From the NCBI GenBank assembly GCA_965150505.1, contig CBCTVZ010000073.1, positions 1 through 10,831 on the forward strand: a DNA stretch of 10,831 nt. Direction: 5' to 3'. The DNA comes from JAGZHZ01 sp965150505. GTDB lineage: Bacteria > Bacillota > Clostridia > Lachnospirales > Lachnospiraceae. A program made the translations under genes and the position numbers. Below the pieces are notes generated by a model. That model saw only the letters and a program-made list of their open reading frames with translations, had not been told where the DNA came from and ran no database searches. Within the stretch, counting starts at the first letter, position 1. Each line of letters starts with the position of its first letter. This document shows positions 1-6,256 of this stretch, in pieces.

Positions 1-185
1 TGCTCAGTGTTTTTTTGCCAATATATTCTTATAGCCTAGTGCTGAATCCAGTTTTTGAGAATAAGATTTTAGAAGGAGAGATTGAGCTGGCAGGAAGTGT
101 GAAAGGATGGTATTTTCTTATATTGGCGTGGCGCTTTTTTAGAAATAAAGAGATAAAATATGTAATGAAAAAAATAAAAAGGTAG
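1..185 (+). CDS. DUF2953 (YtfI-like) protein, C-terminal fragment
   Basis: This is an open reading frame that enters from the left edge, with its first full codon at position 3, and ends in TAG at 183-185. It gives the last 60 residues of a protein. The visible part has a hydrophobic stretch at its start, an NPVFENKILEGEIEL segment, a WYFLILAWRFFRNKE segment and a very basic tail (KYVMKKIKR). This pattern resembles the C-terminus of DUF2953 proteins (B. subtilis YtfI), and the gene immediately downstream is a ytfJ/gerW homologue, the same pairing as ytfI-ytfJ in Bacillus. The 16-base gap to the next start suggests cotranscription. The molecular function of the family is unknown to me; a sporulation-related role is inferred from context. 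The start and most of the gene lie outside the window, so the family call rests on a short segment plus synteny. Confidence 0.7.
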   Translation, partial: LSVFLPIYSYSLVLNPVFENKILEGEIELAGSVKGWYFLILAWRFFRNKEIKYVMKKIKR

Positions 186-201
186 ATAAAGGAGGACAAC
201 A

Positions 202-591
202 ATGTCAGTAGAAAATAATTTTAAATCAACAGTAGATTCTCTCTTTAAAGGAATGGACAGTTTTATGACATCGAAAACAGTAGTAGGAGAGCCAATTACG
301 GTAGGAGATACGATTATTCTTCCATTGATGGAAGTTTCATTTGGAGTTGCGGCAAAAGCAGTTGCAGAGAATACAAAAAATAATGGAGGCGGTGGAATGG
401 GTGGCAAAATGGCGCCATCTGCTGTTCTTGTCATTCAAAATGGAACAACAAAATTAGTAAATATTAAAAATCAAGATGGTTTGACAAAGATTTTAGATAT
501 GGTTCCAGATTTTGTGGATCGTTTTACAACAGGAAAAGGAGATAATAGTACCGTTTCCGAAGAAAAAAAAGAAGAGGAATCTGAACAGTAA
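202..591 (+). CDS. ytfJ: GerW/YtfJ-family sporulation protein
   Basis: The product has 129 residues. The ATG at 202 follows a strong AAAGGAGG site at 188-195. An N-terminal helix-like segment (residues 1-24) is followed by a VGEPITVGDTIILPLMEVSFGVAAKA block (about 28-53), a glycine-rich loop (G62-G68, GGGGMGG) and a SAVLVI strand, then an IPDF-like VPDFVDRF segment near residue 101 and an acidic, Glu/Lys-rich tail. The order and the Gly-rich loop are typical of the GerW family (YtfJ), whose B. subtilis member is made in the forespore and is needed for L-alanine germination responses. There is no signal peptide or membrane segment, so it is probably a soluble spore protein. It sits between a DUF2953 gene and a 44-residue membrane-protein gene on the same strand. 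No separate forespore promoter was recognised directly upstream. The family call is secure; the exact biochemical role is not known. Confidence 0.9.
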   Translation: MSVENNFKSTVDSLFKGMDSFMTSKTVVGEPITVGDTIILPLMEVSFGVAAKAVAENTKNNGGGGMGGKMAPSAVLVIQNGTTKLVNIKNQDGLTKILDMVPDFVDRFTTGKGDNSTVSEEKKEEESEQ

Positions 592-661
592 AAAGAAAGG
601 TATCAGATCAGAAAAAAAGGCATATAAATAAAAATAAGAAAAAGTCATATAAGGAGCAGAT

Positions 662-796
662 ATGCGTAAAGTTGCGGGTTATACTCTATTCTGGATAGGA
701 ATTGGAATGGTGATTGGATTTTTAATCCCATGCGATACCATATCTGTTCTTTTGATTTTCTTGCTCCTTGTGATGGGATATCATTTATTTTTGTGA
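662..796 (+). CDS. 44-residue two-helix membrane protein of unknown function
   Basis: This short frame is supported by an AAGGAG site at 651-656, five bases before the ATG at 662, and ends in TGA at 794-796. The product starts with a basic MRKVAGY, then has a hydrophobic helix (about 8-22, including a GIGMVIG glycine-spaced stretch), a PCD turn at 23-25 with a single Cys24, and a second very hydrophobic helix (about 28-44). It looks like a hairpin of two transmembrane segments with almost no soluble part. It lies 70 bases after gerW with no intervening terminator and just ahead of the bidirectional terminator at 838, so it is probably the last gene of the DUF2953-gerW unit. I do not recognise the family; very short hydrophobic proteins are common in sporulating Clostridia. 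The ribosome binding site and clean two-helix pattern favour a real gene over chance. Confidence 0.65.
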   Translation: MRKVAGYTLFWIGIGMVIGFLIPCDTISVLLIFLLLVMGYHLFL

Positions 797-837
797 TGCT
801 CGCTGTGATGAAAAAAGACAAGAGCGAATAAAACAAT

Positions 838-893
838 AAAAAAAGAGTATTGCTCTATCACAGGAATTCTGTCCATAGAACAATGCTCTTTTT
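838..893. terminator. Bidirectional terminator between the gerW block and rpmB
   Basis: A long imperfect hairpin: the arm at 840-861 (AAAAAGAGTATTGCTCTAT...) pairs with 871-893 (...ATAGAACAATGCTCTTTTT) with only wobble or single mismatches, around a loop of about nine bases (862-870). The + strand reads into a T-run at 889-893; the - strand reads into seven T (complement of 838-844). It lies between two convergent genes and can end both transcripts. Confidence 0.85.
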
Positions 894-930
894 GTCTTAT
901 AAAAAATTCTTCTGAAATCTCTATAAGATT

Positions 931-1116
931 TTATGCTCTTTCTACTTTTCCGGATCTTAAACAAGAAGTACATACATACATCTTTTTAGCAGCTCCGTTT
1001 ACTTTAACTTTTACGGATTTGATGTTAGATTTCCACATTTTGTTAGATCTTCTATGAGAATGACTCACATTGTTTCCGAAATGAGCAGCTTTTTCACAAA
1101 TAGCACATTTTGCCAT
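931..1116 (-). CDS. rpmB: 50S ribosomal protein L28
   Basis: This encodes 61 residues, the normal length for the short Gram-positive L28. The N-terminus reads MAKCAICEKAAHFGNNVSHSHRRS and contains the family's conserved GNNVSHSHRR-type segment, followed by the W-x-x-N-I-K-S-V segment. Four cysteines in two CxxC pairs (C4/C7 and C49/C52) mark the zinc-binding C+ form. L28 is a component of the large ribosomal subunit. The start is set by an AAGGAGGTG site (complement of 1122-1130). It is transcribed divergently from the Asp23 gene, from its own promoter at 1178-1206, and ends at the shared terminator 838-893. This rpmB / Asp23 / FakA divergence is a common arrangement in Firmicutes. The presence of the CxxC pairs suggests that a zinc-independent paralogue, if any, would be encoded elsewhere. 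Confidence 0.97.
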   Translation of the reverse strand: MAKCAICEKAAHFGNNVSHSHRRSNKMWKSNIKSVKVKVNGAAKKMYVCTSCLRSGKVERA

Positions 1117-1143
1117 GATAGCACCTCCTTGAGCTTTAATTGC

Positions 1144-1161
1144 CTATCTATCAACAGATAG
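1144..1161 (-). other. Small hairpin in the rpmB leader
   Basis: In the transcript the arms CTATCT (complement of 1156-1161) and AGATAG (complement of 1144-1149) are perfectly complementary, with a six-base loop. It lies between the predicted start of transcription and the ribosome binding site of rpmB. It may be a simple stabilising stem; it is too short to call a regulatory leader with confidence. Confidence 0.3.
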
Positions 1162-1177
1162 ACTCACAACACCTAAT

Positions 1178-1206
1178 ATTTTAGCAGATGAATATTTATT
1201 TTGCAA
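1178..1206 (-). promoter_or_regulatory. Sigma-A-type promoter of rpmB
   Basis: On the - strand TTGCAA (complement of 1201-1206) is separated by 17 bases from TAAAAT (complement of 1178-1183). The -10 element is preceded by TGC, giving an extended -10. Transcription would start about 50 bases before the rpmB start codon. Matches to the vegetative consensus are good in both boxes and the spacing is ideal. Confidence 0.75.
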
Positions 1207-1224
1207 GTAAAAAATAGAAAATTA

Positions 1225-1260
1225 TGAAATTATTTTAGAAAACAGAAAATAATTATTTCA
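1225..1260. repeat. AT-rich imperfect inverted repeat in the rpmB / Asp23 divergent region
   Basis: TGAAATTATTTT at 1225-1236 is complementary to AAAATA at 1246-1251 plus ATTTCA at 1255-1260, with a three-base bulge. It ends where the -35 region of the Asp23 promoter begins (1256-1261). It could be an operator or merely a consequence of AT-rich composition; no known binding-site consensus was recognised. Confidence 0.3.
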
Positions 1261-1284
1261 TTTTCTAATAAAACAGGGTATAAT
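1256..1284 (+). promoter_or_regulatory. Probable sigma-A promoter of the Asp23-FakA operon
   Basis: A perfect TATAAT at 1279-1284 is preceded at 17 bases by TTTCAT (1256-1261), a poor -35 match. The leader to the ATG at 1352 would be about 60 bases. The consensus -10 makes the site likely, while the weak -35 suggests either modest strength or help from a regulator. Confidence 0.6.
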
Positions 1285-1351
1285 AGACCATGAAATAGTT
1301 TGCAGAGAGTGTGATTTTTGCAGACAGAAAATAAAGTTTGGAGGGACCGAT

Positions 1352-1708
1352 ATGAAAGGACGCATGGACAACGAACTAGGTTCTATTGTGATCGATACAG
1401 ATGTGATTGCGACATATGCCGGCAGCGTTGCTGTAGAATGTTTTGGAATTATTGGCATGGCAGCAGTCAACATGAAAGATGGACTGGTAAAATTATTAAA
1501 AAGAGAAAATCTTGGGCGTGGCATCTCCATCCGTGTAGAAGAGAACAAAATTTCACTGGATTTCCATGTAATCGTTGCGTACGGGGTCAGTATTTCAGCA
1601 GTGGCGGACAACTTGATTGACAACGTAAAGTATAAACTGGAAGAATTTACGGGAATGGAAGTAGAGCGAATAAATATTTACGTAGAAGGCGTAAGAGTAA
1701 TTGATTAA
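1352..1708 (+). CDS. yloU: Asp23/Gls24 family envelope stress protein (YloU-like)
   Basis: The product has 118 residues and starts at the ATG at 1352, seven bases after GGAGGG (1340-1345). After a short N-terminal segment it shows the family pattern: GSIVIDTDVIATYAGSVAVECFGIIGMA (about 10-37), the RGISIRVEENKISLDFHVIVAYGVSISAVADNLI core, and the C-terminal GMEVERINIYVEGVRV. Asp23/Gls24 proteins are small soluble proteins often tied to cell-envelope homeostasis, and YloU is the Bacillus homologue. The gene is followed directly by the FakA-like gene, whose ribosome binding site overlaps this stop codon, so the two are translationally coupled or at least cotranscribed. This pairing is strongly conserved in Firmicutes, which suggests a shared link to fatty-acid or membrane physiology. 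The precise role of the Asp23 partner is not known from sequence. Confidence 0.93.
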   Translation: MKGRMDNELGSIVIDTDVIATYAGSVAVECFGIIGMAAVNMKDGLVKLLKRENLGRGISIRVEENKISLDFHVIVAYGVSISAVADNLIDNVKYKLEEFTGMEVERINIYVEGVRVID

Positions 1709-1721
1709 GGAGGAACTTGTT

Positions 1722-3377
1722 GTGGATACAAATAAAATCGATGCCAAACTTTGTGCAAAGATGTTTTTGACAGGAGCAAAAAATCTGGAGGCAAAGAAAG
1801 AATGGATCAATGAATTAAATGTATTTCCAGTTCCAGATGGCGACACGGGAACAAATATGACCATGACAATTATGTCTGCGGCTAAGGAAGTCAGTGAATT
1901 GGAAGAAATCTCTATGCAGCGGTTGGCAAAAGCAATTTCCTCCGGATCTTTGCGTGGAGCAAGAGGAAACTCAGGAGTTATTTTGTCTCAGCTGTTTCGT
2001 GGATTTACAAAAGTTATTGCAGAAGTGGAATGGATTGATACACAGATTTTAGCGGAGGCTTTGGCAAAAGCAGTAGAGACAGCATATAAAGCCGTTATGA
2101 AACCAAAAGAAGGAACGATTCTTACCGTCGCAAAAGGAGCTGCTGAAAAAGCTCTTGAGCTTGCTGAGACCATTAAAGATATGTCCATTTTTATCAGCGA
2201 AGTGATCGCAGAGGCAGAATACGTTCTTAGTCAGACTCCAGAAATGCTTCCTGTATTAAAAGAGGCAGGCGTTGTAGATTCAGGCGGACAGGGACTTTTG
2301 GAAGTAATGAAAGGCGCATATGATGCTTTCCTTGGAAAAGAATTGAACTATCGTATCGAACTTGGAAAACCAAAAGCAAAGCCACAGATTGACGTTTCTT
2401 ATCAGGAAGAAGCAGATATTAAATTTGGATATTGTACAGAATTTATTGTTAATTTGGAAAAGACATATAATGATGAAGATGAGATGGACTTTAAATCATT
2501 TTTAAATTCGATAGGAGATTCCATCGTAATTGTATCAGACGATGAGATTGTTAAAGTTCATGTACATACAAATGATCCAGGACTTGCACTGCAGCGCGCG
2601 CTGACATATGGATCTCTTAGTCGCATTAAGATTGATAATATGCGTGAAGAGCATCAAGAGAAATTGATCAAAGATGCAGAACGTCTTGCAGCAGAACAGG
2701 CAAAGCAGATGCCAAGAAAAGACGTAGGATTTATCTGTGTTTCTGTCGGAGATGGCATGGGTGAAATCTTTAAGAGTCTGGGAGCAGATTATCTGATTGA
2801 AGGCGGACAGACAATGAATCCAAGTACACAGGATGTTTTGGAAGCGATTGAACGTGTGAATGCCGACCATATTTTTATCTTCCCAAATAATAAAAATATT
2901 ATTCTTGCAGCAAATCAGGCAAAAGTCTTGACAAAAGATAAGAAAATTTTTGTAGTTCCAACAAAAACAGTTCCACAGGGAATTACAGCAATGATCGCAT
3001 ATATGATGGAGAAAAGCCCTGAGGAAAATGAAAAGATTATGATGGAAGAAATCACACATGTAAAGACAGGGCAAATTACATATGCTGTCAGAGATACGAA
3101 GATTGATGAAAAAGAAATTCATAAAGACGATATCATGGGACTTGGAGATCATTCGCTGCTGGCCGTTGGAACAGAGCTAGAAGAAGTTGCGCTGGAGACA
3201 GTAAAAGCCATGGTAGATGAAGATACGGAATTGATCAGCATTTATTACGGAAAAGACACGGAAGAAAGCGATGCTGAGATCTTAGCAGAAAAAATAGAAG
3301 AAATGTATCCGGATTGCGATGTTGAATTGCAAAATGGCGGACAACCAATTTATTACTATGTAATTTCTGCTGAGTAA
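1722..3377 (+). CDS. fakA: DAK2-domain fatty acid kinase catalytic subunit (FakA/YloV-like)
   Basis: The product is 551 residues from the GTG at 1722, which lies eight bases after AAGGAGG (1707-1713). An in-frame TTG at 1701 would add seven residues but falls on the ribosome binding site and overlaps the previous gene, so GTG is preferred. The N-terminal DAK2 kinase domain (about 5-200) carries the NVFPVPDGDTGTNM motif (residues 33-46), whose aspartates D39 and D41 ligate Mg-ATP in the family, plus SGSLRGARGNSGVILSQ and VDSGGQGL. The middle domain has Cys238 and the HVH pair H280/H282, matching the conserved Cys/His set of FakA. A DegV-like C-terminal domain completes the protein. FakA phosphorylates FakB-bound fatty acids in the cytosol, feeding exogenous fatty acids into phospholipid synthesis. 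No fakB (DegV) gene is in the window. Length and domains are full, with no disruption seen. Confidence 0.92.
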   Translation: MDTNKIDAKLCAKMFLTGAKNLEAKKEWINELNVFPVPDGDTGTNMTMTIMSAAKEVSELEEISMQRLAKAISSGSLRGARGNSGVILSQLFRGFTKVIAEVEWIDTQILAEALAKAVETAYKAVMKPKEGTILTVAKGAAEKALELAETIKDMSIFISEVIAEAEYVLSQTPEMLPVLKEAGVVDSGGQGLLEVMKGAYDAFLGKELNYRIELGKPKAKPQIDVSYQEEADIKFGYCTEFIVNLEKTYNDEDEMDFKSFLNSIGDSIVIVSDDEIVKVHVHTNDPGLALQRALTYGSLSRIKIDNMREEHQEKLIKDAERLAAEQAKQMPRKDVGFICVSVGDGMGEIFKSLGADYLIEGGQTMNPSTQDVLEAIERVNADHIFIFPNNKNIILAANQAKVLTKDKKIFVVPTKTVPQGITAMIAYMMEKSPEENEKIMMEEITHVKTGQITYAVRDTKIDEKEIHKDDIMGLGDHSLLAVGTELEEVALETVKAMVDEDTELISIYYGKDTEESDAEILAEKIEEMYPDCDVELQNGGQPIYYYVISAE

Positions 3378-3408
3378 AAAGACAGATAGAAAAAGTTTAA
3401 GATGAATG

Positions 3409-3445
3409 AAAATAGCATGGGATCTAAATGCCATGCTATTTTTAT
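3409..3445 (+). terminator. Rho-independent terminator after fakA
   Basis: A perfect 12-base-pair stem (AAAATAGCATGG at 3409-3420 with CCATGCTATTTT at 3431-3442), a ten-base loop and a T-rich tail. It lies 31 bases after the fakA stop and separates that operon from recG. Confidence 0.9.
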
Positions 3446-3548
3446 ATATTTTGTGAACGGAAGAAAGAGAAAAATAGATCATTCTAATATAAAAAATAAA
3501 GTGCAGAAGAAAGAAAAAATTTTAACATAAATATAATTGGAGTAAAAA

Positions 3549-5606
3549 ATGAGAGAGACAGATTCACTTGAAACATTAAAAGGAATTGGTCCAAAAACAA
3601 AAGAAATTTTTTTGAAAGCTGGAATGGAAACAATAGGGGATTTATTGCGCTATTATCCAAAAAGATATGAGAAGATGGAGAAACCTGCAAAAATTGCGAT
3701 GTTTCAAGAAGGAGAAACCGCGGCAGTGTGCGCGTCGCTTTCTGGACCTTTAAGCATACGTCGGGGACGCAATTTTCATATTACAGCAGGAAATATAGCA
3801 GATGACAGCGGAAGAATACAGGTTATATGGCATCATATGCCATATATGGCAAGTACGTTAAAAAAAGGAAAGAGATATGTTTTTCGAGGGAAAATAGCGA
3901 AAAAAGGCCAAACATTGATCTTAGTTCAGCCAAACGTTTTTGATATAGAAAAATATCAGGAATTACAAAAAGCACTTCAGCCAATCTATCCTTTAGTTCA
4001 GGGATTGACAGAAAATATGGTGAAAAAAGCAGAAAAGCAGGCGCTTGCCTGTATAGATCGTTCGTTTGAATTTCTGCCAGAAGATATCAAAAGAAAATAC
4101 CATCTTGCAGAGGTCGGTTACGCTTTTGAACAGATTCATTTTCCGAAAGAAGAATATGATCTGCATCTTGCAAGACGCAGGCTTGTGTTTGAAGAATTTT
4201 TGCTTTTCATTTTATCTGTTCGTCAATTAAAACAGAAAAAAGAGAAAACAAAGACAAATTATTCTCTTCAAAAATCAGAAAATATAAAAAAGTTTTCTGA
4301 AAATCTAGGATATGAGCTGACAAAAGCTCAAAAAAAAGTATGGCAAGAAATCGAAGAAGATATGCAAAAAAAGATAGCGATGGCAAGGTTAGTACAAGGG
4401 GATGTCGGATCAGGAAAGACAATAATTGCCATAATGGCGCTTTTGATGGCCGCAGAAAATGGGTATCAAGGCGCTTTGATGGTTCCGACGGAAGTTTTGG
4501 CCAGACAGCATTATGAAGCAATCGTATCTCTTTTTCAAAAAAATGGATTTTTACATCAAGTCGTACTTTTAACCGGATCAATGAAAGCAAAAGAAAAAAG
4601 AGAAATATATTGTAAGATTGCATCAGGAGAAGCTGCAATTATTATAGGGACTCATGCTTTGATTCAGGAGAATGTGTCTTATAAAAATCTTGCTTTGGCA
4701 GTCACAGATGAACAGCATAGATTTGGGGTAAAACAGAGAGAAGAATTGATGGGCAAGGGAGAATATCCCCATACGCTTGTGATGAGCGCTACGCCAATTC
4801 CAAGGACGTTAGCGGTAATTTTATATGGAGACTTAGACATATCTGTGATTGATGAATTGCCGGCAGATCGATTGCCAATAAAAAATTGTGTTGTGGATAC
4901 GACATATCGGTCAAAAGCATATCGTTTTATTCAAAAAGAGATAGAAAAAGGGCATCAAGCATATATCATATGTCCCATGGTAGAAGAAAGTGAAGCTTTA
5001 GAGGCAGAAAATGTAATCGATTATACAGAGCAATTAAAAGAAGAATTTCCAGAAGAGATTTCGATTCAGTATCTTCATGGAAAGATGAAAGCAAAAGAAA
5101 AAAATGAAATCATGGAAAAATTTGTTTCAGGAAAGATTTCTATTCTTGTATCGACAACGGTTGTTGAAGTAGGAGTTAACGTGCCAAATGCAACCGTGAT
5201 GATGATTGAAAATGCAGAACGATTTGGATTGGCACAGCTGCATCAGCTTAGAGGAAGGGTAGGACGCGGAAAGGATCAAAGCTATTGTATTATGATCCGC
5301 GCATCCGAAGGAAAGGTAGTGAAGGAGCGTCTTGAGATTTTGAATCAATCAAACGACGGATTTTATATAGCAGGACAAGATTTGAAATTGAGAGGACCTG
5401 GAGATTTGTTTGGAATAAAACAAAGTGGAATGATGGAATTTCAAATAGGCGACGTATTTCAAGATGCGAAAATTCTTCAGGAAGCAAATGAGGCGGCCAA
5501 CCAGATTTTGACAGATGATCCCGATTTTTTGTTAAAAGATCATCAGAAATTAAAAAATAAGATAAAAGAATATTTTTTAGAAGGAACGACTCAACTTAAT
5601 CTCTAA
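3549..5606 (+). CDS. recG: ATP-dependent DNA helicase RecG
   Basis: The protein has 685 residues, the usual RecG length. The ATG at 3549 follows TTGGAG (3537-3542). An N-terminal helix-hairpin-helix-like segment (LKGIGPKTKEIFLKAGMETIGDLLRYYPKRYE) leads into the OB-fold wedge domain (about 55-150), then the superfamily 2 motor. Visible motor motifs are Walker A GDVGSGKT (284-291), the DEQH box (387-390) within DEQHRFGVKQREE, SATPIPRTLA, VVEVGVNVPNA and QLRGRVGRG (566-574), followed by the RecG-specific C-terminal GQDLKLRGPGDLFGIKQSG. RecG reverses stalled replication forks and branch-migrates Holliday junctions. All catalytic motifs are intact. It is separated from fakA by a strong terminator, so it should have its own promoter in 3446-3536; I see only weak candidates there. 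It ends 64 bases before the inverted repeats at 5661-5738. Confidence 0.97.
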   Translation: MRETDSLETLKGIGPKTKEIFLKAGMETIGDLLRYYPKRYEKMEKPAKIAMFQEGETAAVCASLSGPLSIRRGRNFHITAGNIADDSGRIQVIWHHMPYMASTLKKGKRYVFRGKIAKKGQTLILVQPNVFDIEKYQELQKALQPIYPLVQGLTENMVKKAEKQALACIDRSFEFLPEDIKRKYHLAEVGYAFEQIHFPKEEYDLHLARRRLVFEEFLLFILSVRQLKQKKEKTKTNYSLQKSENIKKFSENLGYELTKAQKKVWQEIEEDMQKKIAMARLVQGDVGSGKTIIAIMALLMAAENGYQGALMVPTEVLARQHYEAIVSLFQKNGFLHQVVLLTGSMKAKEKREIYCKIASGEAAIIIGTHALIQENVSYKNLALAVTDEQHRFGVKQREELMGKGEYPHTLVMSATPIPRTLAVILYGDLDISVIDELPADRLPIKNCVVDTTYRSKAYRFIQKEIEKGHQAYIICPMVEESEALEAENVIDYTEQLKEEFPEEISIQYLHGKMKAKEKNEIMEKFVSGKISILVSTTVVEVGVNVPNATVMMIENAERFGLAQLHQLRGRVGRGKDQSYCIMIRASEGKVVKERLEILNQSNDGFYIAGQDLKLRGPGDLFGIKQSGMMEFQIGDVFQDAKILQEANEAANQILTDDPDFLLKDHQKLKNKIKEYFLEGTTQLNL

Positions 5607-5660
5607 AAAAGCTTGTAATTTCGACAAATTTGTTATATGATTCTTAAGGACAAATATGTG

Positions 5661-5690
5661 AAACAGAAAAACGGAGCTTTTTTTCTGTTT
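5661..5690 (+). terminator. Short terminator-like hairpin after recG
   Basis: AAACAGAAAAA (5661-5671) pairs perfectly with TTTTTCTGTTT (5680-5690) around an eight-base loop and is followed by TCTATTTTAT. The stem is AT-rich. It is mutually exclusive with the longer inverted repeat at 5671-5738, because the loop CGGAGC is one arm of that repeat. Confidence 0.6.
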
Positions 5691-5738
5691 TCTATTTTAT
5701 AACAATACCTGATATAAAATATAGAAAAAATGCTCCGT
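5671..5738. terminator. Long inverted repeat, probable bidirectional terminator between recG and the SASP gene
   Basis: ACGGAGC (5671-5677) pairs with GCTCCGT (5732-5738). Inward, T-runs pair with A-runs, and ATTTTATA pairs with TATAAAAT near the apex, with a bulge of about seven bases on the left arm. On the + strand the repeat is followed by CTTTTGG. On the - strand it is followed by TTTTCTGTTT, a better terminator tail, so it most likely ends the SASP transcript and may also act on recG. Confidence 0.65.
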
Positions 5739-5746
5739 CTTTTGGT

Positions 5747-5782
5747 CATAGAAATTGGAAAAAGAAGAGATAAATTTCTATG
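5747..5782. repeat. Ten-base-pair inverted repeat in the SASP 3' region
   Basis: CATAGAAATT (5747-5756) is perfectly complementary to AATTTCTATG (5773-5782) around a 16-base purine-rich spacer. No T-run follows on either strand, so it is not a normal intrinsic terminator. It may stabilise the 3' end of the spore-protein transcript. Confidence 0.45.
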
Positions 5783-5819
5783 GCTGATAGTTATAAGAGA
5801 TCAGTAAAAACTGGCTTCC

Positions 5820-6059
5820 CTAAAATTTGGAAGTTCCCATGTTGCCTGCATTCATATTACCTGACATCTGTTTTTCCTGCGCTTCAATCATTTTTTTCAC
5901 CATATATCCGCCCACAGAGCCGTTCTGTCTGGAAGTGAGATTTCCGTTGTACCCATCAGTTAACGGAACACCCAGCTCATTTGCTACTTCAAATTTGAAA
6001 CGGTTCATTGCACTCTTTGCTTCAGGTACTGCTGTTTTGTTAGATGAATTGTTTGACAT
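5820..6059 (-). CDS. Alpha/beta-type small acid-soluble spore protein
   Basis: The product has 79 residues and starts at the ATG (complement of 6057-6059), seven bases after AAAGGAGG (complement of 6067-6074). It shows the DNA-binding core of the alpha/beta SASP family: MNRFKFEVANELGVPL (18-33), then GYNGNLTSRQNGSVGGYMVKKMI (36-58). The KFEVANE segment corresponds to the site cut by germination protease GPR, here predicted between E24 and V25. These proteins coat forespore DNA, protect it from UV and heat, and are degraded at germination. The N-terminus is Ser/Asn-rich and the C-terminal tail (residues 59-79) is rich in Met, Asn, Gly and Gln, longer than in the Bacillus prototypes. It converges on recG and is divergent from the mgsA-like gene, so it is a single-gene unit. 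A sigma-G-like -10 element lies upstream. Family assignment is secure; the specific ssp letter cannot be given. Confidence 0.95.
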   Translation of the reverse strand: MSNNSSNKTAVPEAKSAMNRFKFEVANELGVPLTDGYNGNLTSRQNGSVGGYMVKKMIEAQEKQMSGNMNAGNMGTSKF

Positions 6060-6122
6060 ATAAATGCCTCCTTTGCTTATTTGCTTATTTTTTTTTGCAA
6101 TCTGTATTTGTTATTGCAATGG

Positions 6123-6129
6123 TATTATG
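6123..6129 (-). promoter_or_regulatory. Possible forespore (sigma-G-like) -10 element of the SASP gene
   Basis: On the - strand CATAATA (complement of 6123-6129) resembles the sigma-F/sigma-G -10 pattern CATnnTA, as expected for a spore-protein gene. The -35 region about 17-18 bases upstream (GTTTAT) is a poor match, so the assignment rests on one box and on the identity of the gene. Confidence 0.35.
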
Positions 6130-6195
6130 TGATAAAACAACAAAAAATAAACTAGAAATTTTTTCAAGTAATTCCATTTTTTGAGAAAAATATGT

Positions 6196-6224
6196 TTTAA
6201 AGATACGGCAGAATATGATATAAT
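6196..6224 (+). promoter_or_regulatory. Sigma-A-type promoter of the mgsA-like gene
   Basis: A perfect TATAAT at 6219-6224 preceded by TGA (extended -10), with TTTAAA (6196-6201) at a 17-base spacing as a four-of-six -35 match. The leader to the ATG at 6257 is about 26 bases and contains AGGAG at 6242-6246. No operator was recognised. Confidence 0.75.
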
Positions 6225-6256
6225 TAAAGTAACTATAAAGTAGGAGATAAAAGAAA

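Noticed and set aside
796..831. Eleven-codon frame overlapping the stop of the 44-residue gene (TGATG arrangement)
   Set aside because: It is too short, has no recognisable content and runs straight into the terminator region; chance is the simplest explanation.
1701..1721. TTG start for the FakA-like gene
   Set aside because: The TTG overlaps the ribosome binding site and the end of the preceding gene; the GTG at 1722 has correct spacing and gives the usual N-terminus.
2535..3152. Open frame of 205 codons on the - strand
   Set aside because: It lies wholly antisense inside the well-supported fakA gene, its translation is Cys/Phe/Ile-rich with no recognisable motif, and it has no convincing ribosome binding site.
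3446..3536. Promoter for recG
   Set aside because: A TTGTGA at 3451-3456 and a TAATAT at 3485-3490 are present but at the wrong spacing to each other, and no well-matched pair could be found; one probably exists but cannot be placed.
4207..4638. Open frame of 143 codons on the - strand
   Set aside because: It is antisense to the RecG motor domain, including Walker A, and its Leu/Phe/Ser-rich product is typical of the complement of an A-rich coding strand.
6075..6090. Two tandem GCTTATTT units before the SASP gene
   Set aside because: Only two copies of an AT-rich eight-base unit; within chance in this composition and not a supported regulatory repeat.
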